A stretch of 64,000 bases of DNA from GAS188 sp963794475 (GTDB lineage: Bacteria; Pseudomonadota; Alphaproteobacteria; Rhizobiales; Beijerinckiaceae): positions 744,001 to 808,000 of the forward strand of contig CAWCDW010000003.1 of assembly GCA_963794475.1 (NCBI GenBank), given 5' to 3'. This document shows positions 17,250-25,243 of this stretch, piece by piece. The notes beneath the pieces were generated by a model that saw nothing but the letters and a program-made list of their open reading frames with translations, searched no databases and had not been told where the DNA came from. Position numbers and translations under genes: made by a program. How positions within the stretch are numbered: the stretch's first letter is position 1; each line of letters starts with the position of its first letter.

Positions 17250-18563
17250 TCACCTTGCGGCCGGCAGGCGACGGAACTCCAGCGCGTCGCGCAAGCGATA
17301 CCAACCGATGAGCGCCGAGACGAACGGACGCAGGGCCGCATGGAAGCGGATCGGGCGAAGCGCCGTCACCGGCAGGAAAAGCTCGCTTTCGGGAAAGCCC
17401 GCGATGCGCCGCGCCACGTCGCGCCCGACGAGGCTCGCCAGCGCAATGCCGCGCCCGTTGAAGCCGATGGCGGCCAAGAGACCGGGCGCGAGCCGGTGCA
17501 AATGCGGGTAATGGTCCCCGGTCATGGCGACCCAGCCGGACCATTCCTCGGACCAGGCGATGTTCCCGATCTGCGGAAAGAGCTTGCGGATGCGCCTTTC
17601 CGCCTTCGCGATGTCCGCCCGCCCGCCGACGCTGAAAGGCGGCCCGTCGACGCTCATATGGAGGCGCCCATCGGCGCGCAGCCTCACGCCGGCGTAGAGC
17701 CTTCGCGTGTCGGTGAGGAGCTGGCGCTCGGGCAAGATGGCGGCGCGCAGATTCTCGCTCAAGGGCTCGGAAACAAGCTGATAGGCGCGCAAGGGCACGA
17801 GGCTTTGCGCGAGCCCGGGCCAGAGATCATCCGTGTAAGCGTCGGTCGCGATGACGACCTCATTCGCGCGAAGCGACCCTGAGGCGGCGTCGATGCGCCA
17901 ATGCGAGCCCTCGCGCGTGAGGCGGCGCGCGCGGCTGTGCGTGAAGATGCGCGCGTCCGCGCGAAGCGCGGCGCCCGCAAGGCCGCGCGTATAGGCATGC
18001 GGATTCACGCCGCCGGCGCGCCGATCGAGGAGCGAGCCGAGATAATAGCGGCTGCCCACGAGCCGCTCGGTCGCTGCCGCATCGAGGCACTCGACGGGCG
18101 CGCCCCGCTTTTGCCAATAGGCCGCAAGCTTCGCGAGGCCCGCAGCTGCGCCTTCCGTATGGGCGCCGAGAACCCAGCCGCTGCGCGACGCTTCGCAATC
18201 GATCCCGTGGCGCGCGATGAGGCCGAAGACGAGATCGGGGCCGGACGCCACGGCATCGATGATGCGCGCGCCCGCCTCCTCACCGAAGGAGCGCTTGATC
18301 TCCTCGTGATCGCGCTTGGCGTAAGGGACGACGAGCCCGAAGGCGCGCCCCGACCCTCCCGCACCCACCTCGCCCGCCTCGAGCACCGCGACATCCCGGC
18401 CGAGCTCGCGAAGATGAAGCGCGGTGGAGAGCCCCGCGATGCCGGCGCCGATCACCGCCACATCGGTTTCATGCTCACCCTCGAGCGCGCCCGTCTCGGG
18501 CGCAGGCGCGCCCATCGCGTAGCTTCGCGGCAGCGGCGCGGGATCGGCGGAGGGGGCGATCAT
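17250..18563 (-). CDS. NAD(P)/FAD-dependent oxidoreductase, DAO/PuuB-like
   Basis: 437-residue flavoprotein of the D-amino-acid oxidase fold. The FAD-binding GxGxxG motif lies at residues ~37-50 (VAVIGAGIAGLSTALHLRELG), followed by the GxGGSGRAFGLVVPYAKRD pattern and a C-terminal FAD contact (GFNGRGIALASLVGRDVARRI). It resembles gamma-glutamylputrescine oxidases and other secondary-amine oxidases; SYAMGAPAPETGALEGEHETDVAVIG is the usual N-terminal lead, divided here only by the start of the Rossmann fold. No linked puu genes are present, so the amine substrate is open. Confidence 0.85.
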   Translation of the reverse strand: MIAPSADPAPLPRSYAMGAPAPETGALEGEHETDVAVIGAGIAGLSTALHLRELGRDVAVLEAGEVGAGGSGRAFGLVVPYAKRDHEEIKRSFGEEAGARIIDAVASGPDLVFGLIARHGIDCEASRSGWVLGAHTEGAAAGLAKLAAYWQKRGAPVECLDAAATERLVGSRYYLGSLLDRRAGGVNPHAYTRGLAGAALRADARIFTHSRARRLTREGSHWRIDAASGSLRANEVVIATDAYTDDLWPGLAQSLVPLRAYQLVSEPLSENLRAAILPERQLLTDTRRLYAGVRLRADGRLHMSVDGPPFSVGGRADIAKAERRIRKLFPQIGNIAWSEEWSGWVAMTGDHYPHLHRLAPGLLAAIGFNGRGIALASLVGRDVARRIAGFPESELFLPVTALRPIRFHAALRPFVSALIGWYRLRDALEFRRLPAAR

Positions 18564-18752
18564 GGGGCGATGTTGCGCAGGACTATCAAAAAAAGTCGAT
18601 GGTGGAAGCTTAATAGCGAGTACTTGAAATTGAACCTCTTCAACAGATGGTTGCGCTCGATTTAAATCGTTTGCAAACTGAAGCTTTCGCTTCTAATTGC
18701 GCAAATATGTCAATCTAACAACCGCTCGCGTAGATGCGATTGGAACGCGCCG
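18564..18752. other. AT-rich upstream region of the TcmP gene
   Basis: Base composition drops sharply here relative to the flanks (for example TAATAGCGAGTACTTGAAATTG and AAATATGTCAATCTAACAAC). It probably holds promoters for the TcmP gene and marks the left edge of a horizontally acquired segment. No att-like repeat of the tRNA 3' end was found. Confidence 0.5.
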
Positions 18753-19647
18753 ATGGCCATAAGTGATCATGAGTTTGGCGGCGTATCGACAGACCTCAAG
18801 CTGTCGATGGTCCACGATTATCTTTCGGCTTTCACCAGGGCATTAGAGTCTAAAATTCAGCGACCTTTGGTACATAGACGCCTTCGCTGGGACTGGCGAA
18901 AGAACGGTCCGATTGGACGCGATAGCCGCTAATCTCTTCAATGAGGAAACACCCGATCGAGTTGAAAGGCGGCGTGGTTCGGCACAATTAGCTATCGACA
19001 CGGCGCCCCCATTCAACCGCTTGATTTTTATGGACCAGAAGGCCAAGCACTGTGAGGCCCTGCGCGCGCTTGCCAAGGCCCATCCCGAAAAGAGAATTGA
19101 TGTACTCCAAGGTGAGGCCAATGCCGAGATCCGTCGGCTAATTGCCAACCACTCCTGGGCCTCAACGCGAGCGGTCATGTTCCTCGATCCCTATGGGATG
19201 AGCGTCGAATGGGAGACGCTTAGGGCCATTCGGGGTACGGGGGCGATCGACGTGTGGTACCTTGTGTCGCTGGCTGGTTTGTTTCGTCAGGCGGCACGCG
19301 ACGAGAGTGCCCTTGACGACAAGAAAAGTGCGGCGTTGACGCGAATGCTCGGCACCGATGAATGGCAGCAGGCCTGGTATCAGAATAACCAGACGAGTGA
19401 CCTGTTTGGTGAAAACCGAATATATCGACACGCCAATGTGGGTGATATGGAACAATACGTCGGAAAAAGGCTCGCGACGCTTTTCCCAAAGGTGCTCAAG
19501 CCGCTCACGCTGCACGACGACCGTGGGATTCCGATCTTTGCTCTATTTTTCGTGATATCGAATCCAGAGCAAAAAGCGATTCGGTTAGCGAGCAAGATCG
19601 CAGGTCACATCCTCAACTCGGGCAGGGCATCCCAGGTCCGCCCTTGA
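18753..19647 (+). pseudogene. tcmP: three-Cys-motif partner protein TcmP with one-base frameshift
   Basis: TcmP family protein, about 298 codons, usually found next to DUF5131/Gp37-Gp68 proteins, as here. Start ATG 18753 (MAISDHEFGGVSTDLKLSMV). After residue ~34 the family motif WYIDAFAGTGERTVRLDAIA is in the next frame: the run AAAA at 18852-18855 should be AAA. Downstream the gene is intact (NRLIFMDQKAKHCEAL, RAVMFLDPYGMSVEWETL, IDVWYLVSLAGLFRQAARD, LTRMLGTDEWQQAWY). DAFAGTG resembles SAM-methyltransferase motif I and LDPYGM a DPPY-like motif IV, so a methyltransferase role is inferred. Codon usage is AT-richer than the neighbours. Its 3' end overlaps the convergent DUF5131 gene by 43 bases. 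Confidence 0.85.
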
Positions 19648-20357
19648 TAAGATCGACCTGCGGCCTTCTTATTCCGGCCTCCCCACTGCTTGAAGAAAAA
19701 CGCGACTGAATGCTCCTCGCAGAGAGTTTGAATTTCCTTGACCCACCTCTCATCCATTGGTCGCGCCCGTGGTCCGGATTCTCCGCCGACAATAGCCCAC
19801 TGTATACCGGTGAGGTCGGCATCAGCAACCGATCCGATGAGAGGTTCTAGCGATACGAAACGAATAGCGGCTGGCGTTTGCCGCAGGTCCTCTAGCCGGA
19901 AGAGCACTTGGCTATCTTCGACGCTTGCGCCAAGCCAAACGTTCGGTAGGACATCGAACCCCTCGCTCGAGAGTATCGTCCTCATTCGATCGGGCCGCTT
20001 GGTCAGGATCTGAAAAATGTGCCACGGCGCCTCTCGCATCACATTCCAGATTCTTTCTACAAACTCGGCGGGTACGTCCTCATGAAAGAGGTCGGACATT
20101 GAATTCACGAATATCTTGCGCGGATGTTTCCAACGAAGTGGAATAGCGAGAGCCGCCTCATCGAGAGTGACTTGTCCTGTCCAGACGTAGCGTCCGCCAC
20201 TCTTTCGGGTCAGACCACGATATTTCTCAATGCCCATAGCGTTTAGGCGCGCGGCCATCCGCATGGCGTAGCAGTTCGAGCATCCAGCCGAAACAATCGT
20301 ACACCCAGCGACTGGATTCCATGTCGCGTCGGTCCATTCAATTGATGTGTCGGCCAT
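19605..20357 (-). CDS. DUF5131 / phage Gp37-Gp68 family protein with three-Cys motif
   Basis: 250-residue protein from the ATG at 20357 (MADTSIEWTDATWNP). The N-terminal cluster GCTIVSAGCSNCYAMRMA provides Cys-x6-Cys-x2-Cys, the 'three-Cys' signature that suggests an iron-sulphur, radical-SAM-like site. Other family landmarks are SMSDLFHEDVPAEFVERIW, HIFQILTKRPDRM, NVWLGASVEDSQ, RFVSLEPLIG, WAIVGGESGPRARPMDERWV and the C-terminal AFFFKQWGG. The family occurs in phages and in chromosomal islands. It is convergent with its usual partner TcmP and lies next to tRNA-Arg. Biochemical function is not established; start at 20378 is possible. Confidence 0.9.
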   Translation of the reverse strand: MADTSIEWTDATWNPVAGCTIVSAGCSNCYAMRMAARLNAMGIEKYRGLTRKSGGRYVWTGQVTLDEAALAIPLRWKHPRKIFVNSMSDLFHEDVPAEFVERIWNVMREAPWHIFQILTKRPDRMRTILSSEGFDVLPNVWLGASVEDSQVLFRLEDLRQTPAAIRFVSLEPLIGSVADADLTGIQWAIVGGESGPRARPMDERWVKEIQTLCEEHSVAFFFKQWGGRNKKAAGRSYQGRTWDALPELRM

Positions 20358-20535
20358 TCCGGTCCTCCGATCCCTCAATCTGAGTCACATTGATTAATGA
20401 GCCAAGAATAGATATTGTTCCCTAAATGTTCTTAGCTCGAAGCAACCTAACTTGCACGCATCCTCAGGTGGCCGCGTGGAATGGTACGCCCAAATTAGCT
20501 CGGTTTGGCGCTCATCACACAGGGAAAAACGAAAT

Positions 20536-20612
20536 TGGCGGTCCCGACAGGACTCGAACCTGTGGCCTTCGGTTTAGGAAACCGCTGCTCTGTCCAGCTG
20601 AGCTACGGGACC
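20536..20612 (-). tRNA. tRNA-Arg (anticodon CCT), CCA encoded
   Basis: Full cloverleaf on the minus strand: acceptor GGTCCCG/CGGGACC, D-stem GCTC/GAGC, anticodon loop TTCCTAA (anticodon CCT, reads AGG), T-arm ACAGG-TTCGAGT-CCTGT, discriminator G and encoded CCA. The base pair at the bottom of the anticodon stem is a G-A mismatch. tRNA-Arg(CCT) genes are frequent integration sites; the TcmP/DUF5131 segment lies directly on its 3' side. Confidence 0.95.
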
Positions 20613-20790
20613 GCGTGGCGCGCTCCATAGCATAAATTCCGCGAAACTGGAGCCTGATTGGAGCCGGGGCGCTAGCAAGATGCGGCTTTCGCCAGCCGGT
20701 CCGGAGCGTGTGACGAGCAAGCTTGAGACGCTCAGGCTGGCCACCCTCACCCGGCTCCCCTCGGAATAAATCCGAGGGTCGCGAGTCCGA

Positions 20791-20819
20791 CCTCTCCCGC
20801 CACGGGCGGGAGAGGTTTT
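20791..20819. repeat. perfect 11-bp hairpin with T-run
   Basis: CCTCTCCCGCC (20791-20801), loop ACG, GGCGGGAGAGG (20805-20815), then TTTT. It lies between divergently transcribed genes (tRNA to the left, nuclease-like gene to the right), so it does not end either. It belongs with the 'CTCCCGC' intergenic palindromes typical of these genomes. The rest of 20613-20954 holds nothing recognisable. Confidence 0.6.
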
Positions 20820-20954
20820 CGCCCCCGATCACCTTTTCGCGCTTTCAGCGAAAGCTTAGCCGAAGCCTGATGCCAAGCGCCCATGCGCCATGATAAAAGC
20901 GCGCCACGGTCGATTGGCCAGGGACTTGCATCGGACTGGGCATTGGGGGGCCGC

Positions 20955-21744
20955 ATGGCGCTACCGCGTGGTTTATTGACGATTCTCGCCGTCGCCTTGA
21001 CGGGCGCCTTCGCGTCCCGCGTCGCGGCGGCCGGTTGCGACGAGACGGGCGCGACGCGCGTCGAGATCGCGCGGGTGACGGATGATCTCGACGTCATCCT
21101 CAAGGATGAACGCAGCGTTCGGCTCGCCGGGGTCAAAGCCTTTCCGTCGAGCGGCGCGCCGGGCCAGCCGGATGCGAAGCTCGTGGCGCAGGTCAAGGAG
21201 GCGGTTGCGGCGGGGCCCGTCAGCTTGCGCCTCCTCACCCCGATCGCCGATCGCTGGGGGCGCGTCGCCGGGGATGTCTTCGTCGGCGGCAAGCATCTGC
21301 AATCGACGCTGGCGAAGGCAGGCGCTCGTCGTCGCCCGTCCGGATGATCTGCATGGCGCCTGCTGGGAGGCCGTGAAAGCGGCCGAGGCCGAGGGAAGGC
21401 GCGCCAATGCCGGGCTCTGGGCGACGCAGGCCGCGATCCTGCCGGCGTCGGACGGCGCCAAGCTCGCCGAACGCGACGGGCTTTTCGTCCTCGCGGCGGG
21501 CGAGGTTCGCCATGTGTCGCGCGGCAAGGACGCAAAAGCGAGGTCATACGTTGATTTCGGTGCGCGCGGCGCCAATGCGCTGTATCTTTCGATCGACGCG
21601 AGGGCATTGACGCGGATGGAAAAGCTCGGCTTCAACCTCGATCAGCTTTCGGGTCACAAGATTCTGGTGCGCGGGGTTGTGTTGAACGGGCGCGCGCCGC
21701 ACATGGTGATCGATGATTTGGACGCGATCGAATTCTGGGATTGA
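20955..21744 (+). pseudogene. exported SNase (thermonuclease)-like protein with one-base frameshift
   Basis: Staphylococcal-nuclease-like exported protein, about 263 codons. The N-terminus is a signal peptide (MALPRGLLTILAVALTGAFASRVAAAG). The first frame covers the SNase strands (DLDVILKDERSVRLAGVKAF, PIADRWGRVAGDVFVGGKHLQSTLAKAG) and ends wrongly; the neighbouring frame continues LVVARPDDLHGACWEAVKAAEAEGRRANAGLW and a second domain to 21744. One extra base near 21321-21325 accounts for the break. An in-frame ATG at 20883 would lengthen the n-region; 20955 gives a normal signal peptide. The catalytic Arg/Glu set of SNase is only partly visible, so activity is uncertain. It overlaps the start of the M48 gene. 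Confidence 0.75.
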
Positions 21745-23206
21745 CCGGCAGGGCGGGCCTTTCGGCTCGCGCCTTGCGATCCTTTGCGCCCTTCTCCTCG
21801 CGGGTTGCACGGCCGAGCAGACGGCGCTCGGGGTTTCGGCCGATCCCGTGCCGAAGACGGCGCCGCGCGCCGTCGGCACGCATCGGCCGGAGGGCAATGG
21901 CGATGAGCGCAGCCTCGTCGCCGCTTTCGGCGGCACTTACGCGGACGCGAAGGTCGAGAGCCTGCTCGACGGGGTCGCTTCCCGCCTCGTCGCCGCCTCG
22001 ACCGAGCCCGGCCTCGCCTACAAGATCACGGTGCTGAACTCGCCGACCGTCAATGCCTTCTCGCTGCCGGACGGCCATCTCTACGTCACGCGCGGCCTTT
22101 TGGCGCTCGCCAACAGCACCTCCGAGATCGCGGCCGTGCTCGCCCATGAGATGGCGCATGTGACGGCGCGCCATGCGATCCAGCGCGTCGAGCTCGAGAA
22201 GAGCTCCGCTCTCTTCAGCAAGGTCGCGTCCGAGGTGCTGAACGATCCGACGGGCGGCCAGCAGCTTCAGGAGAAATCCAAGCTCTCGCTCGCGAGCTTC
22301 TCGCGCCAGCAGGAGTTCGAGGCCGACGCCATCGGCGTGCGCACCATGGCGAAGGCGGGCTACGACCCTTATGGGGCCTCCCATTTCCTGAGCTCGCTCG
22401 CCCGTTTCGCGAGCTTGCGCGCGACGCTCCTCGGCAGCGCGGCCTCGAGCCGGCCGGACATGTTCTCGACCCATCCGGCAACCACCGAACGCGTGCAGAT
22501 GGCGCTGCAATCGGCGCGCCAGCTCAACGCGCCGGGCGTCGGCGAGGATGATCGCAACCGCTACCTCGCCGCGCTCGACGGCCTCGCCTTCGGCGACGAC
22601 CCTTCGCAAGGCACGGTGCGCGGGCGCAACTTCTATCACACGCGGCTCGGCTTCGCGTTCACGGCGCCTGAAGGGTTTTCGCTGTCGAGCGGCGCGGAGG
22701 CGGTGCAGGGCGCCTCGGCCTCGCTCGGCCGCGCCATGCGCTTCGACACCGTCGAGGCGCCGGCCTCGACCTCGCTCGACGAATATTTGAAATCCGGCTG
22801 GATCGAGGGCGTCGAGGTCACGCGCGAGACGACGCTCGATGTCGGCGGCCTCCCGGCGGTGACGGGCGTCGCCAAAAGCGGGGAATGGACCTTCCGCCTC
22901 GCCGCAATCCGTCAAGGCGGCATGGTTTATCGGCTGATCTTCGCCGCGAAGACCTTCTCGCCCGAGGCCGACCAGAGCTTCATGCAATCGATCTCGAGCT
23001 TCCACCGCCTCACACCCGAGGAAGTGGAGCGCGTGCGGCCGCTCAGGTTGAGGATCGTGACCGCGGGCGCGAACGACACCGCGGCGAGCCTCTCGCAAGG
23101 CATGACCGATCTCGGCCTGCCGCCCGAGGAATTCTCCGTGCTCAACGGCCTCGACAAATCCGCGCATGTGGACGCGGGGACACAATACAAGGTCGTGGGC
23201 GAATAA
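21713..23206 (+). CDS. M48-family zinc metalloprotease, lipoprotein
   Basis: 497-residue periplasmic protease. The N-terminus carries a lipoprotein signal (SRLAILCALLLAGC, lipidated Cys at about residue 31). The M48 domain has the zinc motif HEMAH (VLAHEMAHVTARHAIQRVE) and the downstream metal-ligand segment EFEADAIGVRTMAKAGYDPYG; substrate loop SPTVNAFSLPDGHLYVTRGLL is typical of BepA/LoiP-like proteins. The C-terminal half is a separate domain of about 200 residues (FYHTRLGFAFTAPEGFSL...), as in rhizobial homologues. Probably an outer-membrane quality-control protease. Start ATG 21713 lies inside the preceding gene, suggesting coupling. Confidence 0.88.
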   Translation: MIWTRSNSGIDRQGGPFGSRLAILCALLLAGCTAEQTALGVSADPVPKTAPRAVGTHRPEGNGDERSLVAAFGGTYADAKVESLLDGVASRLVAASTEPGLAYKITVLNSPTVNAFSLPDGHLYVTRGLLALANSTSEIAAVLAHEMAHVTARHAIQRVELEKSSALFSKVASEVLNDPTGGQQLQEKSKLSLASFSRQQEFEADAIGVRTMAKAGYDPYGASHFLSSLARFASLRATLLGSAASSRPDMFSTHPATTERVQMALQSARQLNAPGVGEDDRNRYLAALDGLAFGDDPSQGTVRGRNFYHTRLGFAFTAPEGFSLSSGAEAVQGASASLGRAMRFDTVEAPASTSLDEYLKSGWIEGVEVTRETTLDVGGLPAVTGVAKSGEWTFRLAAIRQGGMVYRLIFAAKTFSPEADQSFMQSISSFHRLTPEEVERVRPLRLRIVTAGANDTAASLSQGMTDLGLPPEEFSVLNGLDKSAHVDAGTQYKVVGE

Positions 23207-23250
23207 GGTCGGCTGAGGCGTAAGCCTTGTAACGGGTCTCGACCCGACCG

Positions 23251-23473
23251 CCCCCTGTCCCCACCACTCGCTTCGCTCGCGGGGGAGGGTGACACAATCG
23301 CCGCCTGACTCTGGAAAGAATGGGCCAGCCTGTTCGCTATTCGATGAAAGGCCATCAGCGTTGGGCACCCCCTCGCCCCACGAATCGCTCGCGCGGGGAG
23401 GGGGACGCAATCGAAGGCCCGGTTCTTGAAAGAATGCACCGGCCTGATCGCTGTTCAAGGAAAGCAATCAGCG
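23251..23473. repeat. imperfect tandem duplication of a ~108-base intergenic unit
   Basis: Unit 1 (23251-23360) and unit 2 (23368-23473) align along their length: both open with CCCCCT, pass through TCGC...GCGGGGAGGG and a GAAAGAATG block, and end AGC(A/C)ATCAGCG-like. On the minus strand both read in the same frame with a similar ~35-residue peptide (NSEQAGPFFPESGG versus NSDQAGAFFQEPGL). It lies between the convergent M48 and GNAT genes. Origin and role unknown. Confidence 0.65.
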
Positions 23474-23502
23474 CCCATCCGCGCCAAGCATCGCGCCAAG
23501 CA

Positions 23503-24009
23503 TCAATCCCAGCCGAAAGCGGTGCTCTCGTAAATGGATTTGCCGAAACGTCCGGTCGAGCGCTTGAGGATGCGGCCGCCAAGGCGCGTATAGAAGGCGA
23601 GCGCCCGGTCGTTGCCGCTGAGCGCCCAGACCGCAACGCCCTTGAGGCCCGCGCCGCGCGCATTTGCCTGCGTGGCGCGAAACAGCCGCACGCCGAGGCC
23701 GAGCCCCTGGAATTCCGGCGCGAGGTAGAGCTCGTAGATCTCCGCCTCCTGCGTCAGCCAGGGCGAGCGATTGCGGCCATAGCTCGCGTAGCCCGCGATC
23801 CTGTCCTGATGATCGAGCACATTGAGGCGCGCGCCGCGCCGGATCGCCGAGCGCCACCATGAGGCGCCGCGACGGGTCACCATTCTCTCGAGCTCGACGC
23901 CTGGGATGATGCCGCGATAGGCCTCGCGCCAGGCCGCATCATGCACGCTCTCGATGCCGCGAGCATCGTCGATCTCCGCCGGACGAATGGTGATGGCGGT
24001 TTGCGTCAT
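23503..24009 (-). CDS. GNAT family N-acetyltransferase
   Basis: 168-residue acetyltransferase from the ATG at 24009 (MTQTAITIRPAEIDDARGIESVHDAAWREAYRG). The acetyl-CoA-binding motif A is clear (EIYELYLAPEFQGLGLGVRLFRATQANARG), followed by ALSGNDRALAFYTRLGGRI in motif B. It resembles small-molecule or RimI-like GNATs with the ESVHDAAWREAYRGIIP N-terminus. Substrate unknown. Alone on the minus strand, divergent from the secreted unknown at 24239. Confidence 0.88.
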   Translation of the reverse strand: MTQTAITIRPAEIDDARGIESVHDAAWREAYRGIIPGVELERMVTRRGASWWRSAIRRGARLNVLDHQDRIAGYASYGRNRSPWLTQEAEIYELYLAPEFQGLGLGVRLFRATQANARGAGLKGVAVWALSGNDRALAFYTRLGGRILKRSTGRFGKSIYESTAFGWD

Positions 24010-24238
24010 GATCCCAAGCGTAAGACGCGTTCGGCGCAGGTGCAAGCCCAATGCAGAAGGTGATGCGCCAGCGACGGCAAGTATTGACGAGCGACCTTGG
24101 CATTGCCGTGCCCATCCTCTTCCCGTCCGCTCGCGGTTTTGTCACCTCGACAGGGGCCGCGCCCGAGATGACCGGCGCCGCGCCACGTGATAGTCGGATG
24201 CGCATGCCTACCCGTCCCGCCTCGGCGATCCTCGAGCC

Positions 24239-25243
24239 ATGATCCGACCCTGCCCGAAGACAGCATGCCGCGCGCTCGCTCTCGTGCTTTTGGCATCGGT
24301 CGTGACCGGCACGCTTTGCGCCGGCAGGCCGGCGCTCGGCGCCGAGGCCGGCCCAACGCCGCTCGCCGTCGAGGTGACGAATGCGAGCGAGGCCGAGAGC
24401 TGCGCCGAGAAGGACAACGTCACCGTGACCTTCGCGTCGCCTCGGCTTCGGCACTTTCGTATCGAGGCGGCCCATCCCGCCTATATCGGGGCCGTGAAGG
24501 GTGACGGAGAAACTCGCGAGCCCGATTGGACAGATTGCGACATCGCTCATGGCGACGAGACACCGCCGCCGACCGAACGTCGCGTCACCTTCTACGAATC
24601 GCCCTTCCTCTGGGTGACCGGATACGAATTCTCGGATTACTGGCGCCGGCATGACGTGCCGGTGCGCATCGGTGACCGCGTCGAGCACAACCTCACCATG
24701 GTGCAGCTTTGGGTTTTCGTGCGCGGCAAGGCCGAGCAGGTCGTCGTCTTCTACCCGACCGACGGCATCTGGCGCATTCATCCGCTGCCGCCGCCCCATC
24801 TTCCCTGGAGCGCCTATGGCTCCTCCTTCTTCCTCGGGCCCGTCGAGATGAAGGAGCGGCCGGTCGTCGAGATCAAGGAGGTCGCCTTCGATCCCGCGGC
24901 GAAGACCTTCCGCCTCACCTTCGCGGATGGCGGCCACGGCGAGGTGAAGCTCGGCGATGTCGACGACAATCACATCGCGCTCGACGTCTCCTTCGATCGG
25001 GCGATCGAGAATCAGCCCTTCGCGGCCTTGCGCTCGATGTATGTCACGGAATTCAACGCCGATGTCGCGCGCATCGCGCTGCAAAGCCCCGAGGCCAAGA
25101 GCTGGCTCGAGCAGAAGATCATGGATTTCCACGCCGCGAAGGCGACCAAGGTGTGGATGGGCCGCCTCGTGCCTTCGCGCCACAACATCAGCGCGCCGGA
25201 CCTCGTCTTCAGCGGGTTCTCGGCCGGAGAGGCCGCTCCATGA
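24239..25243 (+). CDS. exported protein of unknown function
   Basis: 334 residues with a Sec signal peptide (CRALALVLLASVVTGTLCAGRPALGAEA). The mature part is rich in beta-strand-like segments and aromatic residues (ESPFLWVTGYEFSDYWRR, AYGSSFFLGPVEMKERPV) and shows no catalytic motif known to me. The stop codon overlaps the ATG of nudC (ATGA), so the two are probably co-transcribed, though an exported protein and a cytosolic NADH pyrophosphatase have no obvious shared job. No function assigned. Confidence 0.75.
   Translation: MIRPCPKTACRALALVLLASVVTGTLCAGRPALGAEAGPTPLAVEVTNASEAESCAEKDNVTVTFASPRLRHFRIEAAHPAYIGAVKGDGETREPDWTDCDIAHGDETPPPTERRVTFYESPFLWVTGYEFSDYWRRHDVPVRIGDRVEHNLTMVQLWVFVRGKAEQVVVFYPTDGIWRIHPLPPPHLPWSAYGSSFFLGPVEMKERPVVEIKEVAFDPAAKTFRLTFADGGHGEVKLGDVDDNHIALDVSFDRAIENQPFAALRSMYVTEFNADVARIALQSPEAKSWLEQKIMDFHAAKATKVWMGRLVPSRHNISAPDLVFSGFSAGEAAP

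Noticed and set aside
18564..20612. Integrase and att repeats for an integrated element at tRNA-Arg
   Set aside because: No integrase gene or duplicate of the tRNA 3' end was found; only composition and location suggest transfer.
20791..20819. Hairpin plus T-run as a Rho-independent terminator
   Set aside because: The genes on both sides are transcribed away from it, so it would terminate nothing; treated as an intergenic repeat.
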